Shown: positions 19,511 through 29,216 of the stretch, piece after piece
How positions within the stretch are numbered: the first letter of the stretch is position 1
Layout of the letters: each line of letters starts with the position of its first letter
Assembly (NCBI RefSeq): GCF_009905615.1
Contig: NZ_JAAAKW010000003.1
Coordinates: 434,001 to 498,000 of the forward strand
DNA from: Pseudomonas sp. SLFW
GTDB lineage: Bacteria; Pseudomonadota; Gammaproteobacteria; Pseudomonadales; Pseudomonadaceae
Direction: 5' to 3'
DNA: 64,000 nt
Program-made: the position numbers and the translations under genes
Notes under the pieces: model-generated
The model's input: the letters and a program-made list of their open reading frames with translations, nothing else
Told to the model about the DNA's origin: nothing
Databases searched by the model: none

Positions 19511-20599
19511 ATGACCTCGACCATCGACGTCCGCCTGAACGTGGACTTCCCCGACTTCACTGTGAACGTCGATCTGTCCCTACCGGGACGCGGCGTCACG
19601 GCGCTGTATGGCCATTCCGGCTCCGGCAAGACCACCTGCCTGCGCTGCATCGCGGGGCTGGAAAAAGCCTCGACCGGTTTCATCTCGATCAACGGCGAGG
19701 TGTGGCAGGACAGCGCCAACGGCGTCTTCGTCCCGCCGCACAAACGCTCGCTGGGCTACGTGTTTCAGGAGGCCAGCCTGTTCCCGCACCTTACCGTCCG
19801 GGGCAATCTGGAATTCGGCCTCAAACGCATTCCAGCCCGGGAACGTCATGTGAGTCTGGAGCAGGCCACCACCTTGCTCGGCATCGATCACCTGCTCGCC
19901 CGTCAACCGGACAAGCTGTCCGGTGGCGAACGGCAACGGGTCGGTATCGCCCGGGCCCTGCTGACCAGCCCTCGCCTGCTGCTGCTCGATGAACCGTTGG
20001 CCGCGCTGGACGCCCGGCGCAAGGGCGAAATCCTGCCGTACCTGGAACGCCTGCACGACGAGCTGGACATTCCGATGCTGTACGTCAGCCACTCGCAGGA
20101 CGAAGTCGCTCGACTGGCCGATCATCTGGTGCTGCTCAGCGGTGGCCAGGCGCTGGCCAGCGGTCCCATCGCTGAAACCCTGGCGCGACTCGACCTGCCA
20201 CTGGCCATGGGCGATGACGCGGGCGTGGTCATCGAGGGTGCCGTGGTCGCCTACGATCCCGCCTACGACCTGGTCACCGTCCGCCTTCCCCGGAGCGATC
20301 TCACGATCCGCGTTGCCCATTCCGTGCTGGAGATGAGCAAACCCCTACGCCTCAAGGTGCAAGCGCGAGACGTCAGCCTGACCCTGCAAGCCGACGATCA
20401 GACCAGTATCCTCAATCGTCTGCCGGTCACCGTCATCAGCGAAGTGCCTGCCGACAACACGGCCCACGTGCTGGTCCGTCTGGACGCGTCGGGCACGCCG
20501 CTGCTGGCGCGCATCACGCGTTATTCGCGGGATCAGTTGCACCTGCACACGGGCCAGACGCTCTGGGCGCAGATCAAGTCGGTGGCCCTGCTGGCTTGA
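19511..20599 (+). CDS. modC: Molybdate ABC transporter ATP-binding protein
   Basis: 362 aa. Walker [10 protein letters not shown] (about 34-42), Q-loop [12 protein letters not shown], signature [15 protein letters not shown], Walker [13 protein letters not shown] and the switch His (YVSHSQDE) are complete. A C-terminal molybdate-binding (TOBE/MOP) domain starts near residue 290. Six bases after modB. Confidence 0.96.
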   Translation: MTSTIDVRLNVDFPDFTVNVDLSLPGRGVTALYGHSGSGKTTCLRCIAGLEKASTGFISINGEVWQDSANGVFVPPHKRSLGYVFQEASLFPHLTVRGNLEFGLKRIPARERHVSLEQATTLLGIDHLLARQPDKLSGGERQRVGIARALLTSPRLLLLDEPLAALDARRKGEILPYLERLHDELDIPMLYVSHSQDEVARLADHLVLLSGGQALASGPIAETLARLDLPLAMGDDAGVVIEGAVVAYDPAYDLVTVRLPRSDLTIRVAHSVLEMSKPLRLKVQARDVSLTLQADDQTSILNRLPVTVISEVPADNTAHVLVRLDASGTPLLARITRYSRDQLHLHTGQTLWAQIKSVALLA

Positions 20600-20697
20600 G
20601 CTGCGTCTGAGCCGTGCGCTGATCGCCGAAGCAAATAATCGGCACGACTGTGCAGCGGGAAGGTCAATGCAAAGACCAGCCCTCAGGATTGCCCTTC

Positions 20698-21756
20698 ATG
20701 TCGGACGCTCTTACCCGCGAAGACCTGCCCAAAGACCTGCATTATGTCGATGACAGCCAGCCGGGCTTCACGCGCAAGATCCTACGCGGCAAATTCGCCT
20801 ATTTCGATACCGACGGCGAACGCATTAGCGACGAGGCGGAAATCAAGCGCATTAACGCGCTGGTGATCCCGCCCGCGTACGCCGACGTGTGGATCTGCGC
20901 AGACCCAAAAGGCCATCTACAAGCCACCGGCAAAGACGCACGAGGCCGCAAGCAATACCGCTATCACCCTCGTTGGCGCGAGATTCGCGACGAGAACAAG
21001 TACGCGCGCATGATCGCGTTCGGCAAGGCATTGCCCAAGGTGCGCAAGCAATTGGAGGCGCAACTGGCCGCCCCCGGCATGGGCCGCGAAAAAGTCATGG
21101 CGGCGGTGGTGTCGCTGCTGGACCAGACCCTGATCCGCATCGGCAACAGCCAATACGCCCGGGACAACAAGTCCTACGGGCTGACCACGCTGCGCAACAA
21201 GCACGTGGATGTTCATGGCAGCAAAATCCTGTTCCAGTTTCGCGGCAAAAGCGGCGTCGAACACGAGGTCAGTGTCACCGACCGGCGTCTGGCCAATATC
21301 ATCAAGCGCTGCATGGAACTGCCGGGGCAGAACCTCTTCCAGTACCTGGACGAAGACGGCCAGCGCCACACCGTCAGTTCGTCGGACATCAATCGCTACC
21401 TCCACGACCTGACTGGCGCCGACTTCACGGCCAAGGATTACCGCACTTGGGCCGGCAGCGCCATGGCACTGACCACCCTGCGCAAACTGGACTGGGAGCC
21501 CGAGGCTGACGCGAAGAAACACATCGTCGCAATGGTCAAGGAAGTCGCCCGGCTGCTCGGCAACACCCCAGCGGTGTGCCGAAAATGCTACATCCACCCC
21601 GCCGTGCTGGAGGCCTTTGTCGTGGGCGAACTCGCCAAGCTGCCTCGTTCGCGTCAGCGCCAAGGTTTACGACTGGAAGAAGCCGCATTGGCCGGATTTC
21701 TCAAAGGCTTGCAGGCTGCCGAAGCCCTGCGTGACGTCACAGGAGACAAACCATGA
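20698..21756 (+). CDS. Type IB DNA topoisomerase, poxvirus-like
   Basis: 352 aa from ATG 20698. The landmark RKQYRYHPRWREIRDENKY (about residues 82-100) and the catalytic block ending in the nucleophile region NTPAVCRKCYIHPAVLEAF identify bacterial topoisomerase IB; the tyrosine of CYIHP is the likely active-site residue. It nicks and rotates one DNA strand to relax supercoils without ATP. The stop overlaps the next small ORF (ATGA). Confidence 0.93.
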   Translation: MSDALTREDLPKDLHYVDDSQPGFTRKILRGKFAYFDTDGERISDEAEIKRINALVIPPAYADVWICADPKGHLQATGKDARGRKQYRYHPRWREIRDENKYARMIAFGKALPKVRKQLEAQLAAPGMGREKVMAAVVSLLDQTLIRIGNSQYARDNKSYGLTTLRNKHVDVHGSKILFQFRGKSGVEHEVSVTDRRLANIIKRCMELPGQNLFQYLDEDGQRHTVSSSDINRYLHDLTGADFTAKDYRTWAGSAMALTTLRKLDWEPEADAKKHIVAMVKEVARLLGNTPAVCRKCYIHPAVLEAFVVGELAKLPRSRQRQGLRLEEAALAGFLKGLQAAEALRDVTGDKP

Positions 21757-21917
21757 CCGCCCATACCCCCGGGGAAAAAATCAACGACCCTGACGCCAAA
21801 CCCGCTGATGTGGCGGATGATCGCGACCGCACCCAGGAAACCCGCAAAGAGCAGCCCTTGACTGGAGGCGAGCACGACGACGCGGGCCATACCCCCAAAG
21901 TTCCTGATGCCCGGTAA
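21753..21917 (+). CDS. Small hydrophilic hypothetical protein
   Basis: 54 aa, beginning in the ATGA overlap with the topoisomerase gene, with AGGAGA about ten bases upstream. It is almost all charged and polar (KINDPDAKPADVADDRDRTQ), probably disordered. No family recognised. Placement argues for translational coupling and a real gene. Confidence 0.6.
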   Translation: MTAHTPGEKINDPDAKPADVADDRDRTQETRKEQPLTGGEHDDAGHTPKVPDAR

Positions 21918-21959
21918 GCTCTGCACCCAGACCGATTCGAATCACGCCAAGGCCCGCCC

Positions 21960-24524
21960 ATGACCACAGCGCCACACCCTCCGCACGACGCCGACACCCG
22001 CCCCCCTGTTTCTTTCAAAGTCGCGCCGGATCAACCCGGCTTTGTCAGGGTGCGCGGCGCGCGTGAACACAACCTCAAGGACGTCGATGTGGACATCCCG
22101 AGGGATGCCTTGGTGGTGTTCACGGGGGTGTCGGGTTCGGGCAAATCCTCCTTGGCATTCTCGACGCTCTACGCGGAAGCCCAGCGCCGGTATTTCGAAT
22201 CGGTGGCGCCCTATGCTCGCCGCCTGATCGACCAGGTGGGCGTACCCAACGTCGATTCCATCGAGGGCCTGCCGCCCGCCGTCGCCCTGCAACAGCAGCG
22301 GGGCACGCCCAGCACACGCTCGTCGGTGGGCAGCGTTACTACTTTGTCGAGCCTGATTCGCATGCTGTACTCGCGGGCCGGCCACTACCCGGACGGCCAG
22401 CCCATGCTGTACGCCGAGGACTTCTCGCCCAATCTGCCCCAAGGCGCCTGCCCCGAATGCCATGGTTTGGGCCGCGTGTATGAAGTGTCGGAAGCGCTGA
22501 TGGTTCCGGACGACTCGCTGACCATTCGCCAGCGCGCCGTCGCCTCTTGGCCGCTCGCGTGGCAAGGGCAAAATCAGCGCGACATCCTCGTGACTCTGGG
22601 CTATGACGTCGACATCCCTTGGCGCGACTTGCCGAAAAAACAGCGGGATTGGATTCTGTTCACTGAAGAGCAGCCGACCGCGCCGGTGTACGCCGGGCTC
22701 ACCCCGGAAGAAACCCGCGTCGCCCTTAAACGCAAGCTGGAACCGAGTTATCAGGGCACGTTCATCGGCGCCCGCCGCTACGTGCTGCACACCTTCACCC
22801 ACTCCCAAAGCGCGCTGATGAAAAAACGCGTCTCGCAGTTCATGCGCGGCAGCCCCTGCCCGCTCTGCGACGGCAAGCGCCTGAAACGTGAAGCCCTGTC
22901 GGTGACCTTCGCCGGTCTGGACATCGGCGAGCTCTCGCAAATGCCGCTCCTGCGGTTGGCCGACGTGTTGAAGCCGGTGGCGGATGGGTCGACCAAAACC
23001 GATATGTCCATTGAAAAGCGCCTCGCCGCCCAGCGCATCGCCCAAGACCTGTTGGCTCGCGTAACGACCCTCACCGACCTTGGCCTCGGTTATCTGGCAC
23101 TGGAACGCAGCACGCCGACCCTGTCGTCCGGCGAGCTGCAACGCCTGCGCCTCGCCACGCAGCTCGGTTCGCAACTGTTTGGTGTGATTTACGTGCTGGA
23201 CGAACCGTCCGCTGGCCTGCATCCCGCCGACAGTGAAGCCCTGTTCGCCGGGTTGCAGCAACTCAAAGCGTCGGGCAACTCTCTGTTCGTGGTCGAACAC
23301 GACCTGGAAACCATGCGCCGCGCTGACTGGTTGATCGACGTCGGTCCTGCGGCGGGCGAACAGGGCGGACGCGTGCTGTACAGCGGCCCTCCCGCCGGCC
23401 TGGCGCAGATCGAGGCGTCTCGCACCCGTCAGCACCTGTTCGCGGAGCACAACGATTTGCGTACCGAGCGCCGCACACCCTCAGGCTGGCTGCGTCTCGA
23501 AGGCATCACCCGCAACAACCTCAACGACCTGAACGCAGAGTTTCCGCTGGGGTGCTTCACGGCCGTGACCGGCATTTCCGGTTCTGGTAAATCAAGCCTG
23601 GTCAGTCAGGCATTGCTGGAACTGGTGGGCGCCGATCTGGGTCGTCCCACCGCCGCCAGCGATCAGGACGAACCGAGCCTCGAAGACGACGCCCCGCAAT
23701 TCACCGGCGGGCGCATCGCCAGCGGGCTGGAAACGATCAAGCGCCTGGTGCAAGTGGACCAGAAGCCCATCGGCCGCACTCCGCGCTCGAACCTCGCGAC
23801 CTACACGGGACTGTTCGACAACGTGCGCAAACTGTTCGCCGCCACCGAGGACGCCAAAACAGCCGGCTACGATGCAGGACAGTTCTCTTTCAACGTCGCC
23901 AAAGGCCGTTGCGATGTGTGCGAAGGCGAAGGCTTCGTCAGCGTCGAATTGCTGTTCATGCCGAGCGTCTACGCGCCCTGCCCGACCTGCCACGGCGCCC
24001 GCTATAACCCGCAAACACTGGCCGTCAAATGGCAAGGCCTCAGCATCGCTGAGGTGCTGCAACTGACCGTCGATCAAGCCGTTGAGGTGTTCGCCGAGCA
24101 ACCCACCGTCCTTCGCTCATTGACCGTGCTCCGGAACATCGGCCTTGGCTACCTGCGCCTCGGCCAACCCGCCACCGAACTCTCCGGCGGCGAGGCCCAA
24201 CGCATCAAACTCGCCACAGAACTGCAACGCAACGCCCGTGGCGCCACCCTTTACGTCCTCGACGAACCCACCACCGGCCTGCACCCCAGCGACGTCGACC
24301 GCCTGCTCGTTCAACTGAACGCTCTGGTCGACAACGGTCACACCGTCATCGTCGTCGAACACGAAATGCGCGTCGTGGCCCAGAGCGACTGGGTCATCGA
24401 CATTGGGCCTGGTGCAGGTGATCGAGGCGGAAAAATCGTGGCCAGCGGTACGCCGGAGAAAGTCGCCAAAGCAAAGGCAAGCCGGACCGCGCCGTTTTTG
24501 AGGAAGGTGTTAACCGGATTCTAA
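21960..24524 (+). CDS. Class II UvrA-like ABC ATPase (UvrA2)
   Basis: 854 aa, against about 940 for UvrA. Two ABC modules: Walker [10 protein letters not shown] (near residue 57) and GISGSGKSS (near 540), signatures [12 protein letters not shown] and [12 protein letters not shown], Walker [15 protein letters not shown] and [13 protein letters not shown], plus zinc-finger cysteines CPECHGLG and CDVCEGEGF. The gap relative to UvrA falls in the first half, where UvrA binds UvrB. UvrA2 proteins bind DNA and have been linked to tolerance of intercalating drugs. Not the housekeeping uvrA. Confidence 0.9.
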   Translation: MTTAPHPPHDADTRPPVSFKVAPDQPGFVRVRGAREHNLKDVDVDIPRDALVVFTGVSGSGKSSLAFSTLYAEAQRRYFESVAPYARRLIDQVGVPNVDSIEGLPPAVALQQQRGTPSTRSSVGSVTTLSSLIRMLYSRAGHYPDGQPMLYAEDFSPNLPQGACPECHGLGRVYEVSEALMVPDDSLTIRQRAVASWPLAWQGQNQRDILVTLGYDVDIPWRDLPKKQRDWILFTEEQPTAPVYAGLTPEETRVALKRKLEPSYQGTFIGARRYVLHTFTHSQSALMKKRVSQFMRGSPCPLCDGKRLKREALSVTFAGLDIGELSQMPLLRLADVLKPVADGSTKTDMSIEKRLAAQRIAQDLLARVTTLTDLGLGYLALERSTPTLSSGELQRLRLATQLGSQLFGVIYVLDEPSAGLHPADSEALFAGLQQLKASGNSLFVVEHDLETMRRADWLIDVGPAAGEQGGRVLYSGPPAGLAQIEASRTRQHLFAEHNDLRTERRTPSGWLRLEGITRNNLNDLNAEFPLGCFTAVTGISGSGKSSLVSQALLELVGADLGRPTAASDQDEPSLEDDAPQFTGGRIASGLETIKRLVQVDQKPIGRTPRSNLATYTGLFDNVRKLFAATEDAKTAGYDAGQFSFNVAKGRCDVCEGEGFVSVELLFMPSVYAPCPTCHGARYNPQTLAVKWQGLSIAEVLQLTVDQAVEVFAEQPTVLRSLTVLRNIGLGYLRLGQPATELSGGEAQRIKLATELQRNARGATLYVLDEPTTGLHPSDVDRLLVQLNALVDNGHTVIVVEHEMRVVAQSDWVIDIGPGAGDRGGKIVASGTPEKVAKAKASRTAPFLRKVLTGF

Positions 24525-24586
24525 CTTCACCTTGCTCCAAGACCGGGCCGCAAGCAGACTACGTCCGCTCAAATAAGGATCAATAC

Positions 24587-24805
24587 ATGAAAACAGGACT
24601 CGTAGTACTGCTGGCTGGCCTGATCGCAGGATGTGCGAACTACAGTGATCGGGGAACCGGCGAAGGTGGAAGGGAAACCGGGAAAAACGGCTACACCGTC
24701 CGGTGCGACGCCTCACCCCCGAATCAGCCTGGCTGCTATTCGCCACCGCCCTCCTGGTCATGGGGATTTCTGGACAAGTTCAAATTCGGAATTGGCGCGA
24801 AGTAA
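24587..24805 (+). CDS. Small putative lipoprotein
   Basis: 72 aa. A short signal peptide ends in the lipobox LIAGC, so the mature protein would start at Cys18 with a lipid anchor. The rest is short and Pro/Gly/Trp-rich with a Cys pair (CDASPPNQPGC). No known function. Confidence 0.75.
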   Translation: MKTGLVVLLAGLIAGCANYSDRGTGEGGRETGKNGYTVRCDASPPNQPGCYSPPPSWSWGFLDKFKFGIGAK

Positions 24806-24868
24806 GGCGATGCAATCTCGAAAAGGGTGCTCAAGTGGTGCTCTCACTACCCCATCAAAGGAATGACC

Positions 24869-25075
24869 ATGGCACTCGATTGGCACTCAGCCCCCCTCAC
24901 CCGGGCCACAGCGCTAGACAAACACTACCGCAACACCCAGAACGTTCGGCGCTTCCTCATTTCGCAATGTGGAGAGGCGTTCAAATTCGATCGAGCATTC
25001 ATGGCTTGGATCAAAGAACAATCCTCGCTGACGCTGGGCGACGTGGCGGATGAATGGTTGCGGCGGAACGGGTAA
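24869..25075 (+). CDS. DUF6434-type small protein
   Basis: 68 aa from ATG 24869, chosen because AAAGGA is 8 bases upstream. LDWHSAPLTRATALDKHYRN followed by TQNVRRFLISQCG and FDRAFMAWIKE match what I know as the DUF6434 domain, which often accompanies SAP domains. Function unknown. Confidence 0.72.
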   Translation: MALDWHSAPLTRATALDKHYRNTQNVRRFLISQCGEAFKFDRAFMAWIKEQSSLTLGDVADEWLRRNG

Positions 25076-25165
25076 GCGGAAGGTTTTCGGAACCGGTTGG
25101 CGGCCCACCACAAAGCCAGGCACAAGTGTCACATCACGGTGGCGCTACTCAGTAAGGATTAACGA

Positions 25166-25402
25166 ATGCTGCAAGAACGAATCGCTGCACTGCGCCTCTC
25201 GAAACCCCTGCAAGGGGAAATCGATGATCTGGTGCGCGCACTTAACGCGGCAGATGGGAAGGAATCGATCGAACGCGAGGGTGAAATGCAGATCGCGTTC
25301 ATTCTCGCGCTGGAGAAAACGAAGAAACTGCGCCCAGCGGACATTGAGGCGCTCTACATGATGTTCGACGACGCGGTGCAGGAACGGCTGGCCAATCTAT
25401 AG
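25166..25402 (+). CDS. Hypothetical protein
   Basis: 78 aa. RBS AAGGA precedes the ATG. Predicted all-helical and acidic, with no membrane segment, cysteine pattern or known motif. Last protein gene before the tRNA-Leu and the prophage junction. Confidence 0.6.
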   Translation: MLQERIAALRLSKPLQGEIDDLVRALNAADGKESIEREGEMQIAFILALEKTKKLRPADIEALYMMFDDAVQERLANL

Positions 25403-25529
25403 TTGCGTTGTGATCCGTCACTGCATTGAAACCGATGCCCGAGACGCTACAGCGTGTGGCCGAGAAATCAAAGACCGGAACATCCCATCGAACGGTGAAT
25501 TGCGGAAAAATGCGGGATTGTCAGAGCGC

Positions 25530-25570
25530 TAAAACGACTCAGGCGCTTCGGAAGATTCCGTAAGCGCCTG
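25530..25570 (-). terminator. Terminator of tRNA-Leu
   Basis: Long hairpin 25540-25570: AGGCGCTTCGGAA pairs with TTCCG-T-AAGCGCCT, followed on the minus strand by a T-rich stretch. It lies seven bases after the tRNA 3' end. Confidence 0.72.
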
Positions 25571-25577
25571 ATCTGGA

Positions 25578-25664
25578 TGGTGCCCCGAGCCGGAGTCGAA
25601 CCGGCACATCCTTTCGGACGACGGATTTTAAGTCCGGTGTGTCTACCAATTTCACCATCAGGGC
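25578..25664 (-). tRNA. tRNA-Leu (anticodon TAA)
   Basis: 87 nt including encoded CCA. Acceptor GCCCTGA pairs with TCGGGGC (one T-G). Anticodon loop CTTAAAA gives TAA. A long variable arm (CGTCCGAAAGGATG) marks a class II tRNA. T arm GCCGG-TTCGACT-CCGGC is intact. Confidence 0.97.
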
Positions 25665-26028
25665 GGTGTTGCAGTTTTCAGTCCGACCGCAGGCTTTGGA
25701 AGCAGGCTGGTCGACAAGAGGTGGGAATATATACATCCCTACCCTGTGAAGCAAGCGCGAAGCGTTGCAAAAGGCGTGAAAAATGTAACTGTGGGCTCTG
25801 TGAAAAATCTCGATAAATCATGGGCCTGCGACATTCGCATCACAGATATTGCGAACATCAGGGCGATACGACCGCCCTCTTTACGGGTCGCTGCGGTGGC
25901 AACGCTGATGATGCTCCGTTTGCTGCCCACCGCTAAGCATATTGGCGAGATCGTCAGCTTCACCAGATAAAGCTGACAAGTGGGAGTGATTTGAATTGAA
26001 GCGGAACTGATTGACTGAACATTGCGCA
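25665..26028. other. Intergenic region between tRNA-Leu and the tRNA-Cys remnant
   Basis: About 365 bases with weak reading frames on both strands that lack RBS and known motifs. No repeats or terminators beyond those listed. I see nothing definite in it. Confidence 0.5.
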
Positions 26029-26064
26029 CAAAAAAACCCGCAAGACGTTGATCTTGCGGGTTTT
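26029..26064 (-). terminator. Terminator downstream of the tRNA-Cys remnant
   Basis: Near-perfect hairpin AAAACCCGCAAGA (26033-26045) / TCTTGCGGGTTTT (26052-26064). On the minus strand it ends in seven or more T, just after the tRNA-Cys CCA end, so it is the native tRNA terminator. Confidence 0.88.
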
Positions 26065-26069
26065 ATATG

Positions 26070-26117
26070 TGGAGGCCGAGGTCGGAATCGAACCGGCGTA
26101 AGCGGATTTGCAATCCG
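26070..26117 (-). other. tRNA-Cys 3' fragment: likely attL of the prophage
   Basis: 48 nt on the minus strand match the 3' part of Pseudomonas tRNA-Cys(GCA): anticodon arm CGGATTGCAAATCCG, T arm and acceptor ending CCTCGGCCTCCA. The 5' half (acceptor 5' strand, D arm) is missing; the sequence to the right (AATATTCGTGGT on the minus strand) is unrelated. A 3'-end fragment is what remains on the tRNA-distal side when a tyrosine-integrase element inserts into a tRNA gene. Confidence 0.8.
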
Positions 26118-26352
26118 ACCACGAATATTAGCTAGATCAATAGGTTACGGAATTTTTGGTTCCGCAAGCAACGTTTTGAGTCAGCGCTGCACCCCACAGG
26201 ATTCGAGGGCCATTTTCTTAAGTGCGGAAACGGTTTTCAGCCCTTCCTACTTCCTTCTACATGGACCCGCCGCCTGATTCGCAGCCGCGAGCGGTAGCCT
26301 CAGCTATGCTCGATCTGCCAAGACTGCCCTAAGCCCAAAAAGGACTTTGAAA

Positions 26353-26529
26353 ATGGCTGATGACCCTTCCAAACGCGGCCCCCAAGATCGAAGCTAAGTG
26401 AGCACGACCGTGCCTTGGGAATTGGAGTATTGGACTAAAACATTTAGCGTCACAGAGAAGCAGCTCAAGGCTACGGCAAGAGCTGTAGGACCTATGGTTT
26501 CCGATGTTCATAATAGACTCGGCAAGTAA
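26353..26529 (+). pseudogene. DUF3606-type gene interrupted by a nonsense codon
   Basis: ATG 26353 opens MADDPSKRGPQDRS, then an in-frame TAA at 26395-26397, then the same frame continues STTVPWELEYWTKTFSVTEK and ends AVGPMVSDVHNRLGK at TAA 26527. The two parts together (58 residues) match the DUF3606 family layout (KRGPQD...YW...F.V....L..AV..VG....V...L). A single base change (AAA to TAA) explains the stop. A GTG at 26398 could restart a shortened product. Confidence 0.75.
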
Positions 26530-26535
26530 CTGATC

Positions 26536-26568
26536 GGCCCTGCCACGAATCGTGGCGGGGCTTTCCTA
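26536..26568 (+). terminator. Terminator after the DUF3606 pseudogene
   Basis: GCCCTGCCACGA pairs with TGTGGCGGGGC-like arm (CGTGGCGGGGC) around an AAT loop, followed by TTTCCT. Moderate T-run. Confidence 0.6.
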
Positions 26569-26728
26569 AACCATCTATTGCCTCCCGTCCCACTGTGTTG
26601 ATAGCCACTCCTTAGTGCATGATTATCAATCAAAAGCTCGCAGTATATGGATCTTTTCGGCCATGTTCTTCTACCTTATCGGGTCCTGCCTCTGAACAAC
26701 TTCCTAAGCCAAGGTCATACATAGCGCT

Positions 26729-27811
26729 CTACCTGCCTGTCGCAGACTGTCGCTGCCGACGCCTTGCTGAATAATCCCTAAAAGCCTCTTTCAAGAAAAT
26801 CAAAAGTGCGTCCACGTAAACCTCTAGTGTAGAGGATGGTATAGAAACCGCCTTGAAATCTTGGTGAGTGAGAGCATGGCGTGCCGTAGTCATTTTTTCA
26901 ATTGCCCTACTTTTGAACAGCGACTCATCTTCTACAGGATCATAACTCTCATTTAGACAACACTCAGCAAAAGCTACCGAGGCATACAGAATCGCTGAGC
27001 GCGCGCCTTTTTGGTGATTCACATTCCAACTAAGAGCACCTCGACAATGCTCCAACAACTCTAGCTCAGACGGCAAATAACCTAACCGGTCAGCCAGCTT
27101 GTAAATATTGTCTAAGGGAAAGAAAAACTCGAATATTTTATAGAGCTCTAAGTATAAGCTCGCCAGTCTTCCAGACTGAAATGCGGCCATAAGCTGCTCA
27201 AATATCCAATCATGTCCGTCAGATGGGATTTCGGCCGCAACGAGAACTATTTTTTCTTGAAAATCACTTACAAACGCATGCTTCAACTCAATGAGCAAAC
27301 CGACCTTCACAAAGGTCATCCACTCTTCCTCATCTATCGCATCCCCTTCTAACTTGAATGTTAGATAGCTTGGAAAATGCCCAACTATGTCATCCTCGAA
27401 TATCGGAGACGAAGCAACTAAGCCGCGAGAAATAAGCGACGACGCGGGTATTTTAAACCTCCCGACCATGTAGGCAACTTGTAAGAAATGTGCACGCCCG
27501 ACTGTTAGCTCGTTACTCCCTAGAATATCCCAACCGAACAGCGCAAGGTCGCGCTTAAAGACGATGACTTTCTTACCGTCGGCATCCGCGAAGATTACGG
27601 TTAGATACTCCTCAGTTTCACGATAGGCAATCACCCGAGTGCGCCTAATAGTTTCGATCCCCACCGCGACTAAATTTTCGAACTCGGGATGATCTTCATT
27701 TACAGGAATTACCCAAAAATCCTCCAACAGGTCAACGTCTCCACCATCCTGCAAGTAGTGCCTGGTCCACACTTCAAGATTAGCCATCAGCTCCTTTATA
27801 TTTATGCTCAA
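26729..27811 (-). CDS. HEPN-like hypothetical protein, partner of the DGQHR-like gene
   Basis: About 360 aa; three starts are possible (TTG 27832, TTG 27811 with GAGG five bases upstream, ATG 27787 with a close AAGGAG). The 27811 start follows the upstream stop by two bases, so the genes are coupled. The N-terminal two thirds are not recognised. About 50 residues from the C-terminus, in a helical region, the sequence TARHALTHQDF contains R-X4-H, the catalytic pattern of HEPN ribonucleases. Base composition is AT-richer than the phage late genes. Possibly a toxin or effector; function not established. Confidence 0.6.
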   Translation of the reverse strand: MSINIKELMANLEVWTRHYLQDGGDVDLLEDFWVIPVNEDHPEFENLVAVGIETIRRTRVIAYRETEEYLTVIFADADGKKVIVFKRDLALFGWDILGSNELTVGRAHFLQVAYMVGRFKIPASSLISRGLVASSPIFEDDIVGHFPSYLTFKLEGDAIDEEEWMTFVKVGLLIELKHAFVSDFQEKIVLVAAEIPSDGHDWIFEQLMAAFQSGRLASLYLELYKIFEFFFPLDNIYKLADRLGYLPSELELLEHCRGALSWNVNHQKGARSAILYASVAFAECCLNESYDPVEDESLFKSRAIEKMTTARHALTHQDFKAVSIPSSTLEVYVDALLIFLKEAFRDYSARRRQRQSATGR

Positions 27812-27813
27812 GG

Positions 27814-28998
27814 CTACCTCGCTTTCCAGCAAGGCGACAGCGAACCCTGTTTTATAAGTTCGTTAGTTTTGGAAAACATTATTAGAAAAGCGCGCTTATA
27901 GAGATTCCGTTCATATTCGCCGATACGACTAGATTTAGCGGTCAACATCTGATTGAGAGTATCTATATCTACAAACTCAGATAGCTTTTCCGAATCTAGA
28001 GACGCCATATATTTTGTTAGACTGAGAGCACTTTTTTGAACCTCTTTTAACTCGTCAGCCGCAAGAGACAAATCGTAGTCAAAGCCCGGCGTGCCTAATA
28101 GCCTTTCAGCAATCGCAACAACAAAACCGATTGAGGCAGGGGCTGATGTAAAAATATCTCTGCCGGACTTAACTTTCGCACCTTCATCAGCCGTTAGGCC
28201 TCGACCCACACGATCAAATTGTAGGTCAACTTGCGCCATTATTTTAATTGACTCTACAAATAATGGAAAAAATTCGTCACTGGCAGTAGCCTCCGTTATA
28301 TCAATCTTAGCAAATTCTTCTGCGACACGCTCTCTGATATCCACATCAATGGATCGGGATGTGTAAGCCAAAAACAATTCAATAATCCGAGTGCTTCTAT
28401 ACTCTCTAGCTTGCGAGCGTCTATTATTATCATCCAGCCCGATAACCCTAATATTTTTAACTTCAGACATTATCTTAGATACAATTGGTCGGTAAAGCGT
28501 TTCCAACTGACGCTTCAAATCCCAAGGCACCTGTCCAGTGTTTAGAACCAACATCCTATAGATAAGGCTTTCAACTTTTCGAGCAAGCCAGAGTTCGACC
28601 CGAACCATTGGCTCAATCCCACCATCCTCTTTGGCTTCTAGCAATGCAGTCGTTCTCTGCATCCCATCAATAATAGAAAGATCAATATCCGCACTAATTA
28701 ATTCAGACACCAGCTCATCAGAAGACTCTAATTTTTTAAGTTTTTTCAGAATTCCGGGCTTTACTACTGCGCCGATCACAATAGGGGGAATGACAGCACC
28801 TCTTTTCAAATCCTCCACAAGCCTGCCACGAATTTTCAAGCCTGTTTTAGTTCTAATTGGCGCTCTCTGACCACTAAGACCGCCCTGATCGCTATAAGCC
28901 CCTTCCACCAGCGAAAGGTATTTGGAAAGCGTCATGGTCCCCATTATTGAGATACAATTACTATTTTTGTCTTCCAGCGTAATCAGTGGGAAACGCAT
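27814..28998 (-). CDS. DGQHR/ParB-like protein (DndB-like fold candidate)
   Basis: 394 aa. Residues 70-80 VIPPIVIGAVV and 109-116 IIDGMQRT, then ALLEA, follow the ParB/DGQHR pattern (IIDGQHRL, here with Met for Gln and Thr for Leu). LNTGQVPWDLKRQLETLYRP (near residue 165) resembles the 'N.G..' part of DGQHR proteins such as DndB and DpdB, found in DNA-modification and defence loci. No other dnd or dpd genes are adjacent. RBS AGGA precedes ATG 28998. Codon use and GC are low for the host, indicating transfer. Confidence 0.62.
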   Translation of the reverse strand: MRFPLITLEDKNSNCISIMGTMTLSKYLSLVEGAYSDQGGLSGQRAPIRTKTGLKIRGRLVEDLKRGAVIPPIVIGAVVKPGILKKLKKLESSDELVSELISADIDLSIIDGMQRTTALLEAKEDGGIEPMVRVELWLARKVESLIYRMLVLNTGQVPWDLKRQLETLYRPIVSKIMSEVKNIRVIGLDDNNRRSQAREYRSTRIIELFLAYTSRSIDVDIRERVAEEFAKIDITEATASDEFFPLFVESIKIMAQVDLQFDRVGRGLTADEGAKVKSGRDIFTSAPASIGFVVAIAERLLGTPGFDYDLSLAADELKEVQKSALSLTKYMASLDSEKLSEFVDIDTLNQMLTAKSSRIGEYERNLYKRAFLIMFSKTNELIKQGSLSPCWKAR

Positions 28999-29216
28999 AC
29001 ACTCTCATCCTGAAGTGGTTTTGTCTGATTATCGGCAAACGCGAGAAAATAGTAAATGGCTAGGCTAGCTACTATTGAAATCTACCTTTTGCTAGCAACC
29101 GCTCCTTCCCAAACCCGATTCGGAAAGAAAAATCCTGTGAGTCAGGTTCTCTACGCCACCGTGCCACCGTCCCACGTCGAGACTCCCACTACTTCAGGCT
29201 TTTACTGCCATAGCCT

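Noticed and set aside
25739..26029. 96-codon minus-strand frame between tRNA-Leu and the tRNA-Cys fragment
   Set aside because: No clear RBS and no recognisable domain; could be a leader region but nothing supports it.
26070..26117. Intact tRNA-Cys gene
   Set aside because: Only the 3' 48 nt are present; no D arm or 5' acceptor strand can be built from the bases to the right.
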